DNA of 64,000 nt from CAWUEX02 sp038148375 (GTDB lineage Bacteria; Pseudomonadota; Alphaproteobacteria; Rhodospirillales; Rhodospirillaceae). The DNA is taken from positions 45,360-109,359 of the forward strand of contig JAYQVH010000010.1 in NCBI GenBank assembly GCA_038148375.1, in the 5' to 3' direction. The notes below the pieces were generated by a model. It was not told where the DNA came from. It did not search any database and saw nothing but the letters and a program-made list of their open reading frames with translations. A program made the translations under genes and the position numbers. Shown in pieces: positions 1 through 8,933 of this stretch; the first letter of the stretch is position 1, and the number at the start of each line of letters is the position of its first letter.

Positions 1-506
1 TCTTTCACCGAGGCGCGCAGTTCACAGGCGTCAAAATACCCTTTGGTGACATGACGCACGTAAGACACTTGCGCTGCCAGGCGTCCGTTCTTTGCGGACT
101 CGTACCACCAGTGTTCGGCATCGCAGATGTCTTCGGACGCGTCTGGCCGCTTGTTGCTGATCAGCGCTCCCATGACAAACTGAGCTTGGCGATAACCGCC
201 CTCCGCCGCGACCTGCATGGTTGCCACCGCGTCGGCACTGCGCCCGGCATAGAAAAGAACCCGTGCCAATTGATACGTCGCACGCATATCGGACGGGTCG
301 TCCGCAACGACGACTTCACAGGCCGCGATCGCCGCCGGTTGATCGACCGCGGACGTCGGCACGCCTGGAACAACCTTGTCGGGGTCCTCAGGATGAGATG
401 CAAGGCGGTCGCACGCTGTAATGTGGCCGTCGGCGCGGGCGGACGCGAGGTTGAGCGCGGCCAATGCGGCAACAACCACGATGGCACACGAAAATTTACT
501 TCGCAT
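1..506 (-). CDS. Exported Sel1/TPR-like repeat protein, partial at window edge
   Basis: The gene starts at the ATG at 506-504 and runs off the left edge, so only 168 codons are visible. It begins with a hydrophobic signal peptide (MRSKFSCAIVVVAALAALNL) followed by the motif CDRLASHPEDPDK and a repeat-like stretch resembling Sel1/TPR units (LARVLFYAGRSADAVATMQV). It is the last of four adjacent paralogues on this strand and overlaps the end of the preceding one by 11 bases, so it is probably co-translated with it. The CDxLA-DP motif followed by helical repeats is typical of periplasmic Sel1-repeat proteins in alphaproteobacteria. The molecular function is unknown; export and helical repeats are what the sequence shows. 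Confidence 0.8.
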   Translation of the reverse strand, partial: MRSKFSCAIVVVAALAALNLASARADGHITACDRLASHPEDPDKVVPGVPTSAVDQPAAIAACEVVVADDPSDMRATYQLARVLFYAGRSADAVATMQVAAEGGYRQAQFVMGALISNKRPDASEDICDAEHWWYESAKNGRLAAQVSYVRHVTKGYFDACELRASVK

Positions 507-1095
507 GGCTGGAGGCCTCGTAGGTGTCCGTTACCTCTGCGACGAGTAACTGCTGATAATACCCGTCTGCCTGATCGGCAGCCGCGGTCAGGAATCCTCG
601 AATTTCGTCCGGGCTGGCCTGAATGCCGCACGACTCAAATTTACCGTGTGCGACATGGCGCGGATAACTGACTCGTGCCGCAAAGCGGCCTTGCCGCGCC
701 GACCGGACCCACAGATCTTCGACCTTGCAGGGATCCTTCTTGATGCCCTGTAAACCTTCGTCAGTGATATATCCAAGCACGAATTGGGCCTGCTCTGACC
801 CCGCTTCCGCGGCGAATCCCAAATGAGGCAGTGAGGCCTGGGCTTCGCCGCTGTAAAACAGCACTCGACCAAGCTGGTAGCGCAGCCGCGGATTGTCCGG
901 ATCCTTGGCTACGGCGTCTTCGCAGGCCGCGCGGCCCGCAAACAGCAGCACGTCGTCCACGCCAGGTGCGATGCGATCCGGGTCTTCTCCGTGAGAAACG
1001 AGAATATCGCACTCGGTGATGAAATCGCCCTCGGCAAATGCCGGGCCGGCAGCAAAAAGCGCAACGGCTGACAAAACAGAAGTTAAAAGTTTCAT
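496..1095 (-). CDS. Exported Sel1/TPR-like repeat protein (paralogue 3 of 4)
   Basis: This 199-residue protein has a clear Sec signal peptide (MKLLTSVLSAVALFAAGPAFA), then CDILVSHGEDPDRIAPGV, a block shared by all four neighbours, then one or two Sel1-like helical repeats (residues about 65-130, LRYQLGRVLFYSGEAQASLP). A conserved Cys near KDPCKVEDLW and another in FESCGIQA suggest a disulfide in the periplasm. Its ATG overlaps the TGA of the upstream paralogue (ATGA), which implies translational coupling. The role is not known. Tandem duplication suggests dosage or divergence of binding partners. Confidence 0.85.
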   Translation of the reverse strand: MKLLTSVLSAVALFAAGPAFAEGDFITECDILVSHGEDPDRIAPGVDDVLLFAGRAACEDAVAKDPDNPRLRYQLGRVLFYSGEAQASLPHLGFAAEAGSEQAQFVLGYITDEGLQGIKKDPCKVEDLWVRSARQGRFAARVSYPRHVAHGKFESCGIQASPDEIRGFLTAAADQADGYYQQLLVAEVTDTYEASSHAK

Positions 1096-1703
1096 TGGCC
1101 TGTCCTTTCACGATAGGCGGCAAAATCGGCGGTGACGTCTGCCGTCCACATACGGCGGAAGTAATCCGACGCCATGCCTTTCGCTGTTTCCAAGAACGTT
1201 GTCATTTCGTCAGCGCTGGCACCAATTTCACAGCCGTCGAATAGCCCGCGCGTGACATGATGGGAATAGCTGACCAGCGCCGCGAACCGGCCCTGCCGGG
1301 CGGAACGCAGCCACAGCGATTCAGTTTTACAGCGATCCTGTTCGACGCCCTGCAAGCCGCCATCGTAGATATAGCCCAGCACGAACTGCGCCTGACGGTG
1401 ACCGGCATCGGCCGCAAAAATCAAATGTGGCATCGCATCTTCCCCGCGCCCGGAATAGAAGTAGGCGCGGCCCAGCAGGTACCGAAGGCGGCGGTTGTCG
1501 GGCTGTAAATCCGTATCGGCAAGACAGGCGGCGATGGCGGCGGCCTTCCGCATTTCAGACTGACTTACACCGGGCGCGACACGCTCTGGATCGGAGCCGT
1601 GTGAGGCGAGACGATCGCATTCCGTCACTGCTTCCGGATCGGGGGCCGCGGCTGCCGCGGAGACAAAAAGAGCAAAACTCATAAAGACGAGCAGGTTGCG
1701 CAT
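1092..1703 (-). CDS. Exported Sel1/TPR-like repeat protein (paralogue 2 of 4)
   Basis: I chose the ATG at 1703 because a strong ribosome site (GGGAGGGA) lies just before it and the protein then opens with a signal peptide (MRNLLVFMSFALFVSAAAAA). The 203-residue product carries CDRLASHGSDPERVAPGV, the repeat core LRYLLGRAYFYSGRGEDAMP, and the C-terminal Cys positions of its paralogues (QDRCKTESLW, DGCEIGAS). The stop overlaps the next gene's start. No enzymatic motif is visible. It is most likely a periplasmic scaffold or binding protein; the function is unassigned. Confidence 0.85.
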   Translation of the reverse strand: MRNLLVFMSFALFVSAAAAAPDPEAVTECDRLASHGSDPERVAPGVSQSEMRKAAAIAACLADTDLQPDNRRLRYLLGRAYFYSGRGEDAMPHLIFAADAGHRQAQFVLGYIYDGGLQGVEQDRCKTESLWLRSARQGRFAALVSYSHHVTRGLFDGCEIGASADEMTTFLETAKGMASDYFRRMWTADVTADFAAYRERTGQ

Positions 1704-1738
1704 GTGGTCCCTCCCAGTAGCGGTGAAGTGCATTTGAC

Positions 1739-2326
1739 TTATTCCGAGTGTTCCAGGTCACGCCTTAGGTTGGCAATGAGCAAACTGCCGACATAGCCCA
1801 ACTGCGTTTGGGCGGCGTCGAGAAAACCCGACATCTCCGCTTCGGGGGCCACCTCCTGACATGCGTCGAAACGGCCCTGTAAGGCAAAGTCGACGTAGCT
1901 GATCGCGGCATTGGGATGGTCTTGGCGGGCAGAGGACCGCCACAACTTTTCGACTCGGCAGATATCTTGCGGCACGCCGTCGTAACCGCGCGTCATAATG
2001 AGGCCGACAAGAAACTTCGCCTGGCGATAGTCGAGTTCAATCGCGCGGCCGAATGACTCCAGCGCCGCGTTTATCTGACCGTCGTAGAACAACACACGGC
2101 CCAGTTGATAAGAGAACCTGGCGACATCCGGCTGGGCGGCCACAGCGAGGCGACAGGCCGCTATGGCAGCGGGGATATCGACATCGGCGCGCTCCACGCC
2201 CGTGGTGATTCGGTCCGGATCCGGCGGATTCGCAGCCAGACGGTCGCAACCGGTGATCTCCGGCGCGGCATGCGCGGCACTCATCCAACAGAAGGCGCCG
2301 AACGCGACGGTTATGTATTTGCGCAT
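1739..2326 (-). CDS. Exported Sel1/TPR-like repeat protein (paralogue 1 of 4)
   Basis: This is the first gene of the four-gene tandem array. The start at 2326 is favoured over an upstream in-frame codon because AGGGGGG precedes it and the signal peptide MRKYITVAFGAFCWMSAAHA begins there. The 195-residue product has CDRLAANPPDPDRITTGV, then FSYQLGRVLFYDGQINAALE and the Cys pair seen in the other copies (QDICRVEKLW, DACQEVAP). It is divergent from the membrane-protein gene at 2402 across a 75-base gap that must hold the promoters for both directions. Its function is unknown. Confidence 0.85.
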   Translation of the reverse strand: MRKYITVAFGAFCWMSAAHAAPEITGCDRLAANPPDPDRITTGVERADVDIPAAIAACRLAVAAQPDVARFSYQLGRVLFYDGQINAALESFGRAIELDYRQAKFLVGLIMTRGYDGVPQDICRVEKLWRSSARQDHPNAAISYVDFALQGRFDACQEVAPEAEMSGFLDAAQTQLGYVGSLLIANLRRDLEHSE

Positions 2327-2401
2327 CTTTGACCCCCCTGACGTGGATGCTATACCCCGTGGCGGCGGGGCGCGCAAACCGGCGCGCGGAGGACGTTAGG
2401 G

Positions 2402-3079
2402 GTGCCTGTGGTCATCGGTCTGTACGATATTCTTCTTTATCTGCACGTGCTGTGCTTCGTGTACTGGCTCGGCGGAGATTTAGGTGTGTTCTACGCTTCC
2501 GGGAAGCTGATCAAGCCCGGGATCGGCCCGGAAGGCCGGACGTGGATCAGAAAGATCATGCATTGGCTCGATCAGTTTCCTCGCGTGTGCATGCCGCTGG
2601 TCATCGCGCTGGGCTTCACCATGGGCAGCATGCAGTTCTTTGAGTTGGCGCCCATTTGGTTGGCACTCATCTGGGTCATCACCATTGTATGGATCTATTT
2701 CGTGGTGGCGCTGTATCTGAATGCGAGCACGCCGGACAGGGTCGCTTGGATCGTCAAAGTCGATTTCGCGATGCGCTGGTTGATCGCCATCGCCATCACG
2801 GTGATCGGTGTGACCTCACTGATGGGATCCGGTCTGACAGAGTTCAACTGGCTGTCCGCGAAGTTACTGATTTGGGCCGGCACCGTGTACTGCGGCATCG
2901 TTTCGCGCACGACAATGAAACCTTTTCGCTCGGCATTTCAGCGCGTCATGACCGCAGGCGAAACGCCGGAAGATTTGGCGCAGATGAAGCGCGCCCTATA
3001 CACCACACGGATACCGATCCTGACCATCTGGGGCCTGGTGTTCCTGGCTGGAGCGATAGGATTGTGGAAGCCGTTTTGA
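2402..3079 (+). CDS. Six-helix integral membrane protein, CopD/DUF2269-like in style
   Basis: The 225-residue protein begins at a GTG eight bases after GGAGG. Six hydrophobic helices can be picked out (about residues 5-28, 62-78, 83-108, 123-142, 150-168 and 198-220). The first helix has LHVLCFVYWLGGD, reminiscent of small CopD/DUF2269-type membrane proteins in which an early His may bind a metal or haem; that resemblance is weak. It begins a run of five same-strand genes ending at 6188. No transport or catalytic signature identifies its substrate. Confidence 0.75.
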   Translation: MPVVIGLYDILLYLHVLCFVYWLGGDLGVFYASGKLIKPGIGPEGRTWIRKIMHWLDQFPRVCMPLVIALGFTMGSMQFFELAPIWLALIWVITIVWIYFVVALYLNASTPDRVAWIVKVDFAMRWLIAIAITVIGVTSLMGSGLTEFNWLSAKLLIWAGTVYCGIVSRTTMKPFRSAFQRVMTAGETPEDLAQMKRALYTTRIPILTIWGLVFLAGAIGLWKPF

Positions 3080-3104
3080 TCTCCCTGGACGAAAGGAGAC
3101 GTAC

Positions 3105-3938
3105 ATGTACGACCTAGACGGAAAAGTCGCCGTTATCACCGGCGCCGGACGCCCCAAGGGGCTTGGCGAAGCCATGGCCAAACGGCTGGCGCAGGAAGGC
3201 TGCAAGATCGTTGTGCACGACATCGGCCAGACCAAGGGCGACATCGCGCCGAAGCACGGTGTCGGTACGTCCGATGAAATCGATCAGGTGGTTGCCGGCA
3301 TCAAGGCCGACGGCGGCGAGGCCGTGGGCTATGCCGCCGACATGCTGGTCGAGGCGGAAGTCAAAGCGCTTATTGATTTTGCGGTCGAGACCTATGGCCG
3401 CATCGATATCCTCGTCAACAACGCTGGCATCGGATACCTGTTCGGCCCTCTCATCGATATGACCCAGGAACAGTGGGACGCAGTGTTGGGCGTGAATCTG
3501 CGCGGATGCTTTTTCGGCATCAAGCATGCCGCCAAACACATGATCAAACAGGGCGAAGGCGGACGCATCATTAACATTGCCAGTCAGGCGGCGAAGTCCG
3601 GGTTCGGCAACACGGCGGCCTATACGTCGTCCAAGCACGGGCTGGTCGGGCTAACCCGCGTCGCCGGCATCGAGCTGGCACCGCACAAGATCACCGTCAA
3701 TGCGATCTGCCCCAACCATGTCACCACCGGACTCGGTGCGTGGCAGAACGATTTTATGTCCAAAGCGCAGGGCAAGAGCGAGGAAGAGTATCTGGCCGAT
3801 ATGCGTGCGCGCATCCCCATGGGCCGGGTCGGGCTGGTGGACGATATCGCCAAGGCCTGCGCTTTTCTGTGTTCCGATCAGGCCGATTACATTACCGCCG
3901 AGGCGCTGAACGTCTCCGGCGGCGAGGAGTATCACTAA
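3105..3938 (+). CDS. Short-chain dehydrogenase/reductase (SDR)
   Basis: This 277-residue classical SDR probably reduces or oxidises a hydroxyacyl or keto group with NAD(P). The Rossmann motif TGAGRPKGLGEA lies at residues 12-23, NNAG near 105, and the catalytic residues Ser160, Tyr173 and Lys177 (YTSSK) are all present. The nucleotide-binding loop is slightly longer than in FabG (PK inserted). AAAGGAG precedes the ATG. The next gene starts two bases after its stop, so the SDR, the deacetylase-like enzyme and the MaoC hydratase are probably one operon. The substrate is unknown; a CoA-linked hydroxy compound is plausible given the MaoC neighbour. Confidence 0.92.
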   Translation: MYDLDGKVAVITGAGRPKGLGEAMAKRLAQEGCKIVVHDIGQTKGDIAPKHGVGTSDEIDQVVAGIKADGGEAVGYAADMLVEAEVKALIDFAVETYGRIDILVNNAGIGYLFGPLIDMTQEQWDAVLGVNLRGCFFGIKHAAKHMIKQGEGGRIINIASQAAKSGFGNTAAYTSSKHGLVGLTRVAGIELAPHKITVNAICPNHVTTGLGAWQNDFMSKAQGKSEEEYLADMRARIPMGRVGLVDDIAKACAFLCSDQADYITAEALNVSGGEEYH

Positions 3939-3940
3939 GC

Positions 3941-4804
3941 ATGTCCCATTCCGGTTTTAAGTGGCCTGACGGCAAACGCATCGCCGTCTCCGTAGTCGTC
4001 AACGTCGAAGAAGGCGCCGAAGAAAGCATCGCCGATGGCGACCGTGCGCCCGAGCCGGTTGATGAACTGCAAGTGGTGATGTCGAAGGGCCGCAACCTCG
4101 GCAACGAATCCAACTATCAATACGGCATTCGCGCCGGCGCGCCGCGGGTGATGAAGTTGCTGCGCGACTACAAGGTCAACGCGACCTTCACCGCCGCGGC
4201 GTTGGCGCTGGAACGCGCGCCGGAGCTGGCTAAGGAAATCGTCGCCGATGGACATGAGATATGCGCCCACGGCTATCGTTGGGCCCATCAGCACTGGATG
4301 AAAGAAGACATGGAACGCGATTTCATCCGCAAGGCGTGGCAGTCGATCGAAAAGACCTGCGGCAAACGTCCCGACGGATGGCTATCGCGCTACGTGCTGA
4401 CGGAAAATACCCGCCGCCTGCTCGTCGAAGAAGGTTATAGCTACCACATGGACGATTATTCCAACGATACACCGCGCTGGGATGTGGTCGATGGCAAACC
4501 GATCCTGATTTCGCCCTACGCGCTCGATACCAACGACATGAAGTTCTGGATGGATCCGTCTTACACGCCCGATCAGTGGGAGCGCTATCTGATCGACACG
4601 TTCGAATGGCTTTATGAAGAGTGCGCGGACAGCCCGAGCAAGATGATGTCACTGGGCGTACACCTGCGCATCGTCGGGCGGCCGGGACGCATCAAAGCGT
4701 TTAAGAACTTTTTGGCCCATGCGGCGCAAAAACCCGACGTGTGGTTCGCGACACGCAAACAGATTGCCGACGCCTACGCCGCCCAAGTGCCCGCGCCGGT
4801 CTAA
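3941..4804 (+). CDS. Polysaccharide deacetylase family protein (PuuE/PgdA-like)
   Basis: I place the start at 3941, directly after the SDR stop, giving 287 residues. The N-terminus (VVVNVEEGAEES) and the metal-site block DGHEICAHGYRWAHQH (His-x-x-x-His type) match the NodB-fold branch that contains allantoinase PuuE and Helicobacter PgdA rather than chitin deacetylases. Such enzymes hydrolyse C-N bonds in amides or ureides and are cytoplasmic; no signal peptide is seen. The co-operonic SDR and MaoC hydratase suggest a small-molecule catabolic route rather than cell-wall work, which is inference. Confidence 0.85.
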   Translation: MSHSGFKWPDGKRIAVSVVVNVEEGAEESIADGDRAPEPVDELQVVMSKGRNLGNESNYQYGIRAGAPRVMKLLRDYKVNATFTAAALALERAPELAKEIVADGHEICAHGYRWAHQHWMKEDMERDFIRKAWQSIEKTCGKRPDGWLSRYVLTENTRRLLVEEGYSYHMDDYSNDTPRWDVVDGKPILISPYALDTNDMKFWMDPSYTPDQWERYLIDTFEWLYEECADSPSKMMSLGVHLRIVGRPGRIKAFKNFLAHAAQKPDVWFATRKQIADAYAAQVPAPV

Positions 4805-4830
4805 GATCAAGACGTAAACAGGAGACAGAC

Positions 4831-5349
4831 ATGGTCGTTGAAGCAGCCAAAGTTGGAGAGAATCGATACCGCGAGCGCGGTGGACGCTACTTCGAGGATT
4901 TTGAGGTCGGCGACATCTATGAGCATCGTCCCGGGCGCACGGTCACCCTGACCGACAACATATGGTTCACGACGCTGACCATGAACACCCACCCGGTGCA
5001 TTTCGACGCCGAGTACGCAAAACACACGGAGTTCGGCCAACCGCTGATTGTCTCGACTTTGACGCTGGCGATCATCACAGGAATGAGCGTGTCGGACATC
5101 AGCCAGAAGGCGGTCGCCAATCTAGGCTGGACCGACATCAAGCTGCCGCACCCGGTGTTCGCAGGTGACACGATCTACGCCGAATCCGAAGTGCTGTCGA
5201 AGCGCGCCAGCAAGTCCCGCCCGGGCCAGGGCATCGTCACCGTCAAGACAACTGGATTTAACCAGAACAGGGACGTGATCTGCTCGTACGAACGCACCAT
5301 CTTGGTGATGGGCCGTGACAATGATGTCGAGGAAAAAGCGGGGTACTGA
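4831..5349 (+). CDS. MaoC-like (R)-specific hydratase
   Basis: The 172-residue product starts at the ATG at 4831 after a GGAGA ribosome site. It has a hot-dog fold signature with the hydratase motif NTHPVHFDAEYA (catalytic Asp/His type) and the following FGQPLIVS, as in MaoC, PhaJ and mesaconyl/methylmalyl-CoA hydratase relatives. It probably adds water to an enoyl-CoA or removes it from a hydroxyacyl-CoA. It lies third in the SDR-deacetylase-MaoC run, which fits a short CoA-thioester pathway. The exact acyl group cannot be told from sequence. Confidence 0.9.
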   Translation: MVVEAAKVGENRYRERGGRYFEDFEVGDIYEHRPGRTVTLTDNIWFTTLTMNTHPVHFDAEYAKHTEFGQPLIVSTLTLAIITGMSVSDISQKAVANLGWTDIKLPHPVFAGDTIYAESEVLSKRASKSRPGQGIVTVKTTGFNQNRDVICSYERTILVMGRDNDVEEKAGY

Positions 5350-5354
5350 TCGCG

Positions 5355-6188
5355 ATGCGCCGGCTGCGCAAATATCTTGCGCTTATCATACTGCTAGGTG
5401 GCGCGCCGCCGCAGGTTGATACCGCCGTCGCGGAAGACCGGGTCACTGCACCGATCGAGATGTACATGGTGCGGCGTTACTACGACTTCACCAAAGACAT
5501 CGCCGGCATCCGCGCCGCCAATGAGCCTGGGCATCAGGCGCACCTCTTGAAGTACGGCCGTACGGTTGTGTCGTCGGCCTTGATCGATGATGACGGTGTC
5601 CGCATCGGCAGCGTGTCGATCAGCGACACCGACTCCAAAGACTTTATCAATAGCTACGTCTACGACGATCCGTTTACGCAGGGCGGTATTTACAAGGACA
5701 TCGAGATCCTGCCGCTGACCGTTTATAAGATCGACGGCAGCTACAACCGCGCGCCCGCCTGGTTCGCGCCGGAACTGCAGCGCCGCCAGGCCGAAGAAGG
5801 CTTCACCGTGCCGGTGATGCCGACCGGCGAGGCCCCGGCCAAACCGATCTACTTAATCCAGAAAGACTACGCCGAACGCGATGTGGTTAATGAAGTCATC
5901 GCGAAGCATCAAGCCGCGCACCACGAACACCTGCTCGCGCATGGCCGCAATCCGATCTCGGCTTCGGTGAAAAACAGCGACGGACAATCAGTCCGCAGCA
6001 TCGCTTACGGCGATTACGGGTCCTGGGACGAGGTGGTGCGGTTTGTATTTGACGATCCATATACAGACGCCGGCATGTTCCGTGCCATATCCATCGAACG
6101 CGTCGATCTCTACAAACTCGACGGGCGGTACGAACGCGCACCGGCCTGGTTTTATGATCAGATGAAACAGCGTCAGGCGGCGCGTTAG
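5355..6188 (+). CDS. Exported protein with two tandem YCII-like domains
   Basis: The 277-residue protein opens with a signal peptide (MRRLRKYLALIILLGGAPP, cleavage near AVAEDR) and then contains two copies of a roughly 100-residue ferredoxin-like module. Both copies have the pattern H-x-x-HLL-x-x-GR (GHQAHLLKYGRTVV, HHEHLLAHGRNPIS) and end with YDDPFTQGGIYKDIEI or FDDPYTDAGMFRAISI followed by APAWF. This is the YciI/YCII arrangement, normally a small cytosolic dimer; here a single chain supplies both halves outside the cytoplasm. It lies five bases after the MaoC gene and overlaps the convergent gene by four bases. The function is unknown. Confidence 0.8.
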   Translation: MRRLRKYLALIILLGGAPPQVDTAVAEDRVTAPIEMYMVRRYYDFTKDIAGIRAANEPGHQAHLLKYGRTVVSSALIDDDGVRIGSVSISDTDSKDFINSYVYDDPFTQGGIYKDIEILPLTVYKIDGSYNRAPAWFAPELQRRQAEEGFTVPVMPTGEAPAKPIYLIQKDYAERDVVNEVIAKHQAAHHEHLLAHGRNPISASVKNSDGQSVRSIAYGDYGSWDEVVRFVFDDPYTDAGMFRAISIERVDLYKLDGRYERAPAWFYDQMKQRQAAR

Positions 6189-7783
6189 TTCCCGGCGGAT
6201 ACACGCACCAGCGAGTTGTCGAGATCGCCGGAGATAAAAACCGCCCCGCCGGCGGATACCGCAACACCTGTAAACAGTCCGGGCTCTGGTCCGGCGCCAC
6301 GGAGATCGAAGCCGATGGGCAAATCGGTGGCCGCCGATTCTTTTTCGCCTGTCGCCGGATTGATGATCAGCAGACGCTGCGTTCCAACATCCGCCACAGC
6401 GAGTTTGCCGCTCGGTAAGAGGGCAACGCCTTCGGGCTGACTCAAGCCGGATACGACAACAGCGGTGTCTCCTGTAACGAGATCGATGCGGCGGACGGTC
6501 CCATCGGTGTAACCCGTAACGTAAGCATGTCCGGCACCATCCAAAGCCACCCCAACCGGCCCGCCGAGACCTTGAGCGACAACCGTGCGGGTCATGTCTT
6601 CGTCGGTGCCAAGGCGCACAAGGGCATCAGCTGCGAAGTCGGCGAGCAGGATCGATCCGTCCGGTTCAATGACAACATCGTAAGGAGCACCGAAGCCAAA
6701 CTGGCTGGCGATGGCATTACCGCTGCCGCGCTCTATGATCTGCACCATGCCGGCGGGCGACGTATTGGTCAGCACAATGCGGGTGTCGTCGGCGGCAATG
6801 CCTGTAGAGCCGAACACGTTCGGTCCGACCGGCAATACATTGACGTCTCCCGTTTCGGGATCGACGGTACGATGGCTCCAAGCATCGGCTGCGAGAAGCA
6901 TCTCCCGACCGTGCAGCGAGATGGCGGCCAGTCCGCCCGGCGCGCTAAGGCCGCCCCAAATCAGCTGCGCCGACTCTCCGGTGTCCGGGTCGAGCCGCGT
7001 CAGACCGTTATGCGACGAGTGGGAGATGTAGACTCGGTCGCTTGCATCGATGACGAGGTTGTCGATCGGCGGATCTTCAAGGGCTGTGAGCTCACGCGTC
7101 TCCCCGGTCATGGCATCAATGCGGATGACTTTGCCGGTGCGGTACCCGAGCGCGATAATATCGCCATTGGATAACAAGTTTACCGCGGAGGGTGTTTGAA
7201 TTCCCTCGGCGATGGTTTCGATCTCACCGGTCTCGATATCGACGGAGATGATGGCATTGCCGAAAAACTGCGGACCGATGATCTTGCCGTCACCGGTGAT
7301 TTCAAACCCGTTGAGACCCTTGAGACCTTCGGCGACAAGCCGCGGTTCCCGGCCGTCGAGATAACCCTCGTACAGTGTGTCGGCGCGAAAGATCAAAGTG
7401 AAGAACAACCGGCCGTCCGGCCCGAAGTTGATCGAATTGACACCGTTCACGCCGGTCGCGACCACGCGCACGGTGCCGTCGGGATCGCGCACATGCACGG
7501 CATCGCGTGCCGTCCACGCCATTGTGCCGTCCGGTGCAAATGCGACATCGTCACCGACCCCGAGCGGCGGACCGACGACGGTCTCGACCGCGGCAGTTTC
7601 GGGATCGATTTTGTAAACACTCATGCCGGTGATGCTAACCCCATGCAGAACACCGTCACCGTCAAAGGCCAGTCCATGCAGCCCTTTGAATGGTGAACCC
7701 GGAACGACGACCTCGAAACCGCCGGCCCAGGCCGCGTGCATCATCAAAACCCAAGCGGCCAAGGCCATTAGACATCTTTGCAT
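6185..7783 (-). CDS. Exported SMP-30/NHL-like beta-propeller protein
   Basis: The 532-residue protein has a signal peptide (MQRCLMALAAWVLMMHAAWA) and then a succession of about 45-residue blades with repeating patterns such as FAPDGTM, FGPDGRLFF, LLSNGDIIALG, EPDGSILLADF and LPSGKLAVADVG, each followed by a hydrophobic strand and DxxTGE. This is the blade pattern of SMP-30/gluconolactonase and NHL propellers. Propellers of this length may be double six-bladed. It could bind or hydrolyse a lactone or simply be a scaffold; no catalytic metal ligands can be assigned with confidence. Its 3' end overlaps the YCII gene by four bases in convergent orientation. Confidence 0.82.
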   Translation of the reverse strand: MQRCLMALAAWVLMMHAAWAGGFEVVVPGSPFKGLHGLAFDGDGVLHGVSITGMSVYKIDPETAAVETVVGPPLGVGDDVAFAPDGTMAWTARDAVHVRDPDGTVRVVATGVNGVNSINFGPDGRLFFTLIFRADTLYEGYLDGREPRLVAEGLKGLNGFEITGDGKIIGPQFFGNAIISVDIETGEIETIAEGIQTPSAVNLLSNGDIIALGYRTGKVIRIDAMTGETRELTALEDPPIDNLVIDASDRVYISHSSHNGLTRLDPDTGESAQLIWGGLSAPGGLAAISLHGREMLLAADAWSHRTVDPETGDVNVLPVGPNVFGSTGIAADDTRIVLTNTSPAGMVQIIERGSGNAIASQFGFGAPYDVVIEPDGSILLADFAADALVRLGTDEDMTRTVVAQGLGGPVGVALDGAGHAYVTGYTDGTVRRIDLVTGDTAVVVSGLSQPEGVALLPSGKLAVADVGTQRLLIINPATGEKESAATDLPIGFDLRGAGPEPGLFTGVAVSAGGAVFISGDLDNSLVRVSAGN

Positions 7784-7913
7784 GATGCACCCTCCTCATC
7801 CGTGTCCACGCCATGCGCCCACCATGCGCCCGATATCACAATGACCGTGTGGCTTTTCGCATACGCCGCCGCATTATGAACAGTCGAACACACATATATC
7901 TGGGAGCGAGACG

Positions 7914-8783
7914 ATGATCGGACAGGTGACGCGGCGCAATGTTCTGAAAGGCTCGGCAGGTATGACGGTGGCGGCGGTGGCCGGCGCACCACAAACAGTC
8001 GTGGCCACGTCACACGGCGAATTGAACCTATCAGATCCCACAACGCTCTCGGACGTGTACGCCAAAATTTATGCCACCACCGAGGAGGCGGAAGTCCACA
8101 AATACTGGACCGTGCACTACTACGCCTACCTGCATGAAGGCGGCAATATGGTGCCGCTCAACACCATGCTGAATTACAATTACTCTCGCTGGAAGCCCGT
8201 CGGCGACAACCGTTACGAAGGCACGGCATGGGAAGTAGGCGTTTACACCGACTTTGACGGCGAAACGATCTATGACGACACCTGGGTCAATCCGGTCACC
8301 GGCGAAGAACTGCCGATCGCACATTTTAAGGGCGGCCCCTGGCCTGAGGCGATTGGACCGGACGGCATCGCGCAGACCGCGCGCGGCCCCGACGTGCTGG
8401 ACGAAATGCGCATTCGGGTGATCGCTGACATCATCTGGCTGCCGACGTCAGCGAACTACAATCTCGCCATTCCGGGCACCGATGACGGCACCGGCAATCC
8501 GCTGATGTTTTATTGGGACAGCTACTTTAACTACAGCGCCAACGTGGCCGATGTCATGAACCCGGATTTGCCAAGCGTGCCGTTTACGGGCGCACTGCAT
8601 AACCTCTCAGACTGGCAGCCGCGGATCGGCTTGGCGGAGATGCCGGGCCGCTCCTTCGGCCGTGCGCCGGGCCAGAAACTCAAATCAGCCGATGACTTGC
8701 CGGAGCTGGCCAAGATTGCCTTCGATCGCCATATCCCCGATATCTTCGACGTCGACAACTGGCAGCCGCCCCGATTCGGATAG
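7914..8783 (+). CDS. Tat-exported DUF1838 family protein
   Basis: The 289-residue product begins with a twin-arginine leader (TRRNVLKGSAGMTVAAVAGA), so it is probably exported folded, perhaps with a cofactor. The body contains aromatic-rich strands (YWTVHYYAYLHEGGNMVPL, YSRWKPVGDNRYEGTAWEVG) and FYWDSYFNYSANVADV, which I recognise as DUF1838-like. The biochemical role of DUF1838 is unknown. It stands alone between the propeller gene (divergent) and an acyl-CoA dehydrogenase, with its own ribosome site (GGGAGCGAG). Confidence 0.75.
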   Translation: MIGQVTRRNVLKGSAGMTVAAVAGAPQTVVATSHGELNLSDPTTLSDVYAKIYATTEEAEVHKYWTVHYYAYLHEGGNMVPLNTMLNYNYSRWKPVGDNRYEGTAWEVGVYTDFDGETIYDDTWVNPVTGEELPIAHFKGGPWPEAIGPDGIAQTARGPDVLDEMRIRVIADIIWLPTSANYNLAIPGTDDGTGNPLMFYWDSYFNYSANVADVMNPDLPSVPFTGALHNLSDWQPRIGLAEMPGRSFGRAPGQKLKSADDLPELAKIAFDRHIPDIFDVDNWQPPRFG

Positions 8784-8933
8784 GTTTTCTGCCGTTCTCG
8801 TCCGATCTTCGGTCAGGAATGACCGCCCGCCGTACGGCCCGGCAATGGCCATTGCGCTGGCGGCTCCCATGACTAGAGTGCGCCACAGCCACGCCGCGCA
8901 GCCTGCGGCGCCGTATATTTAAGGAGCCACACC

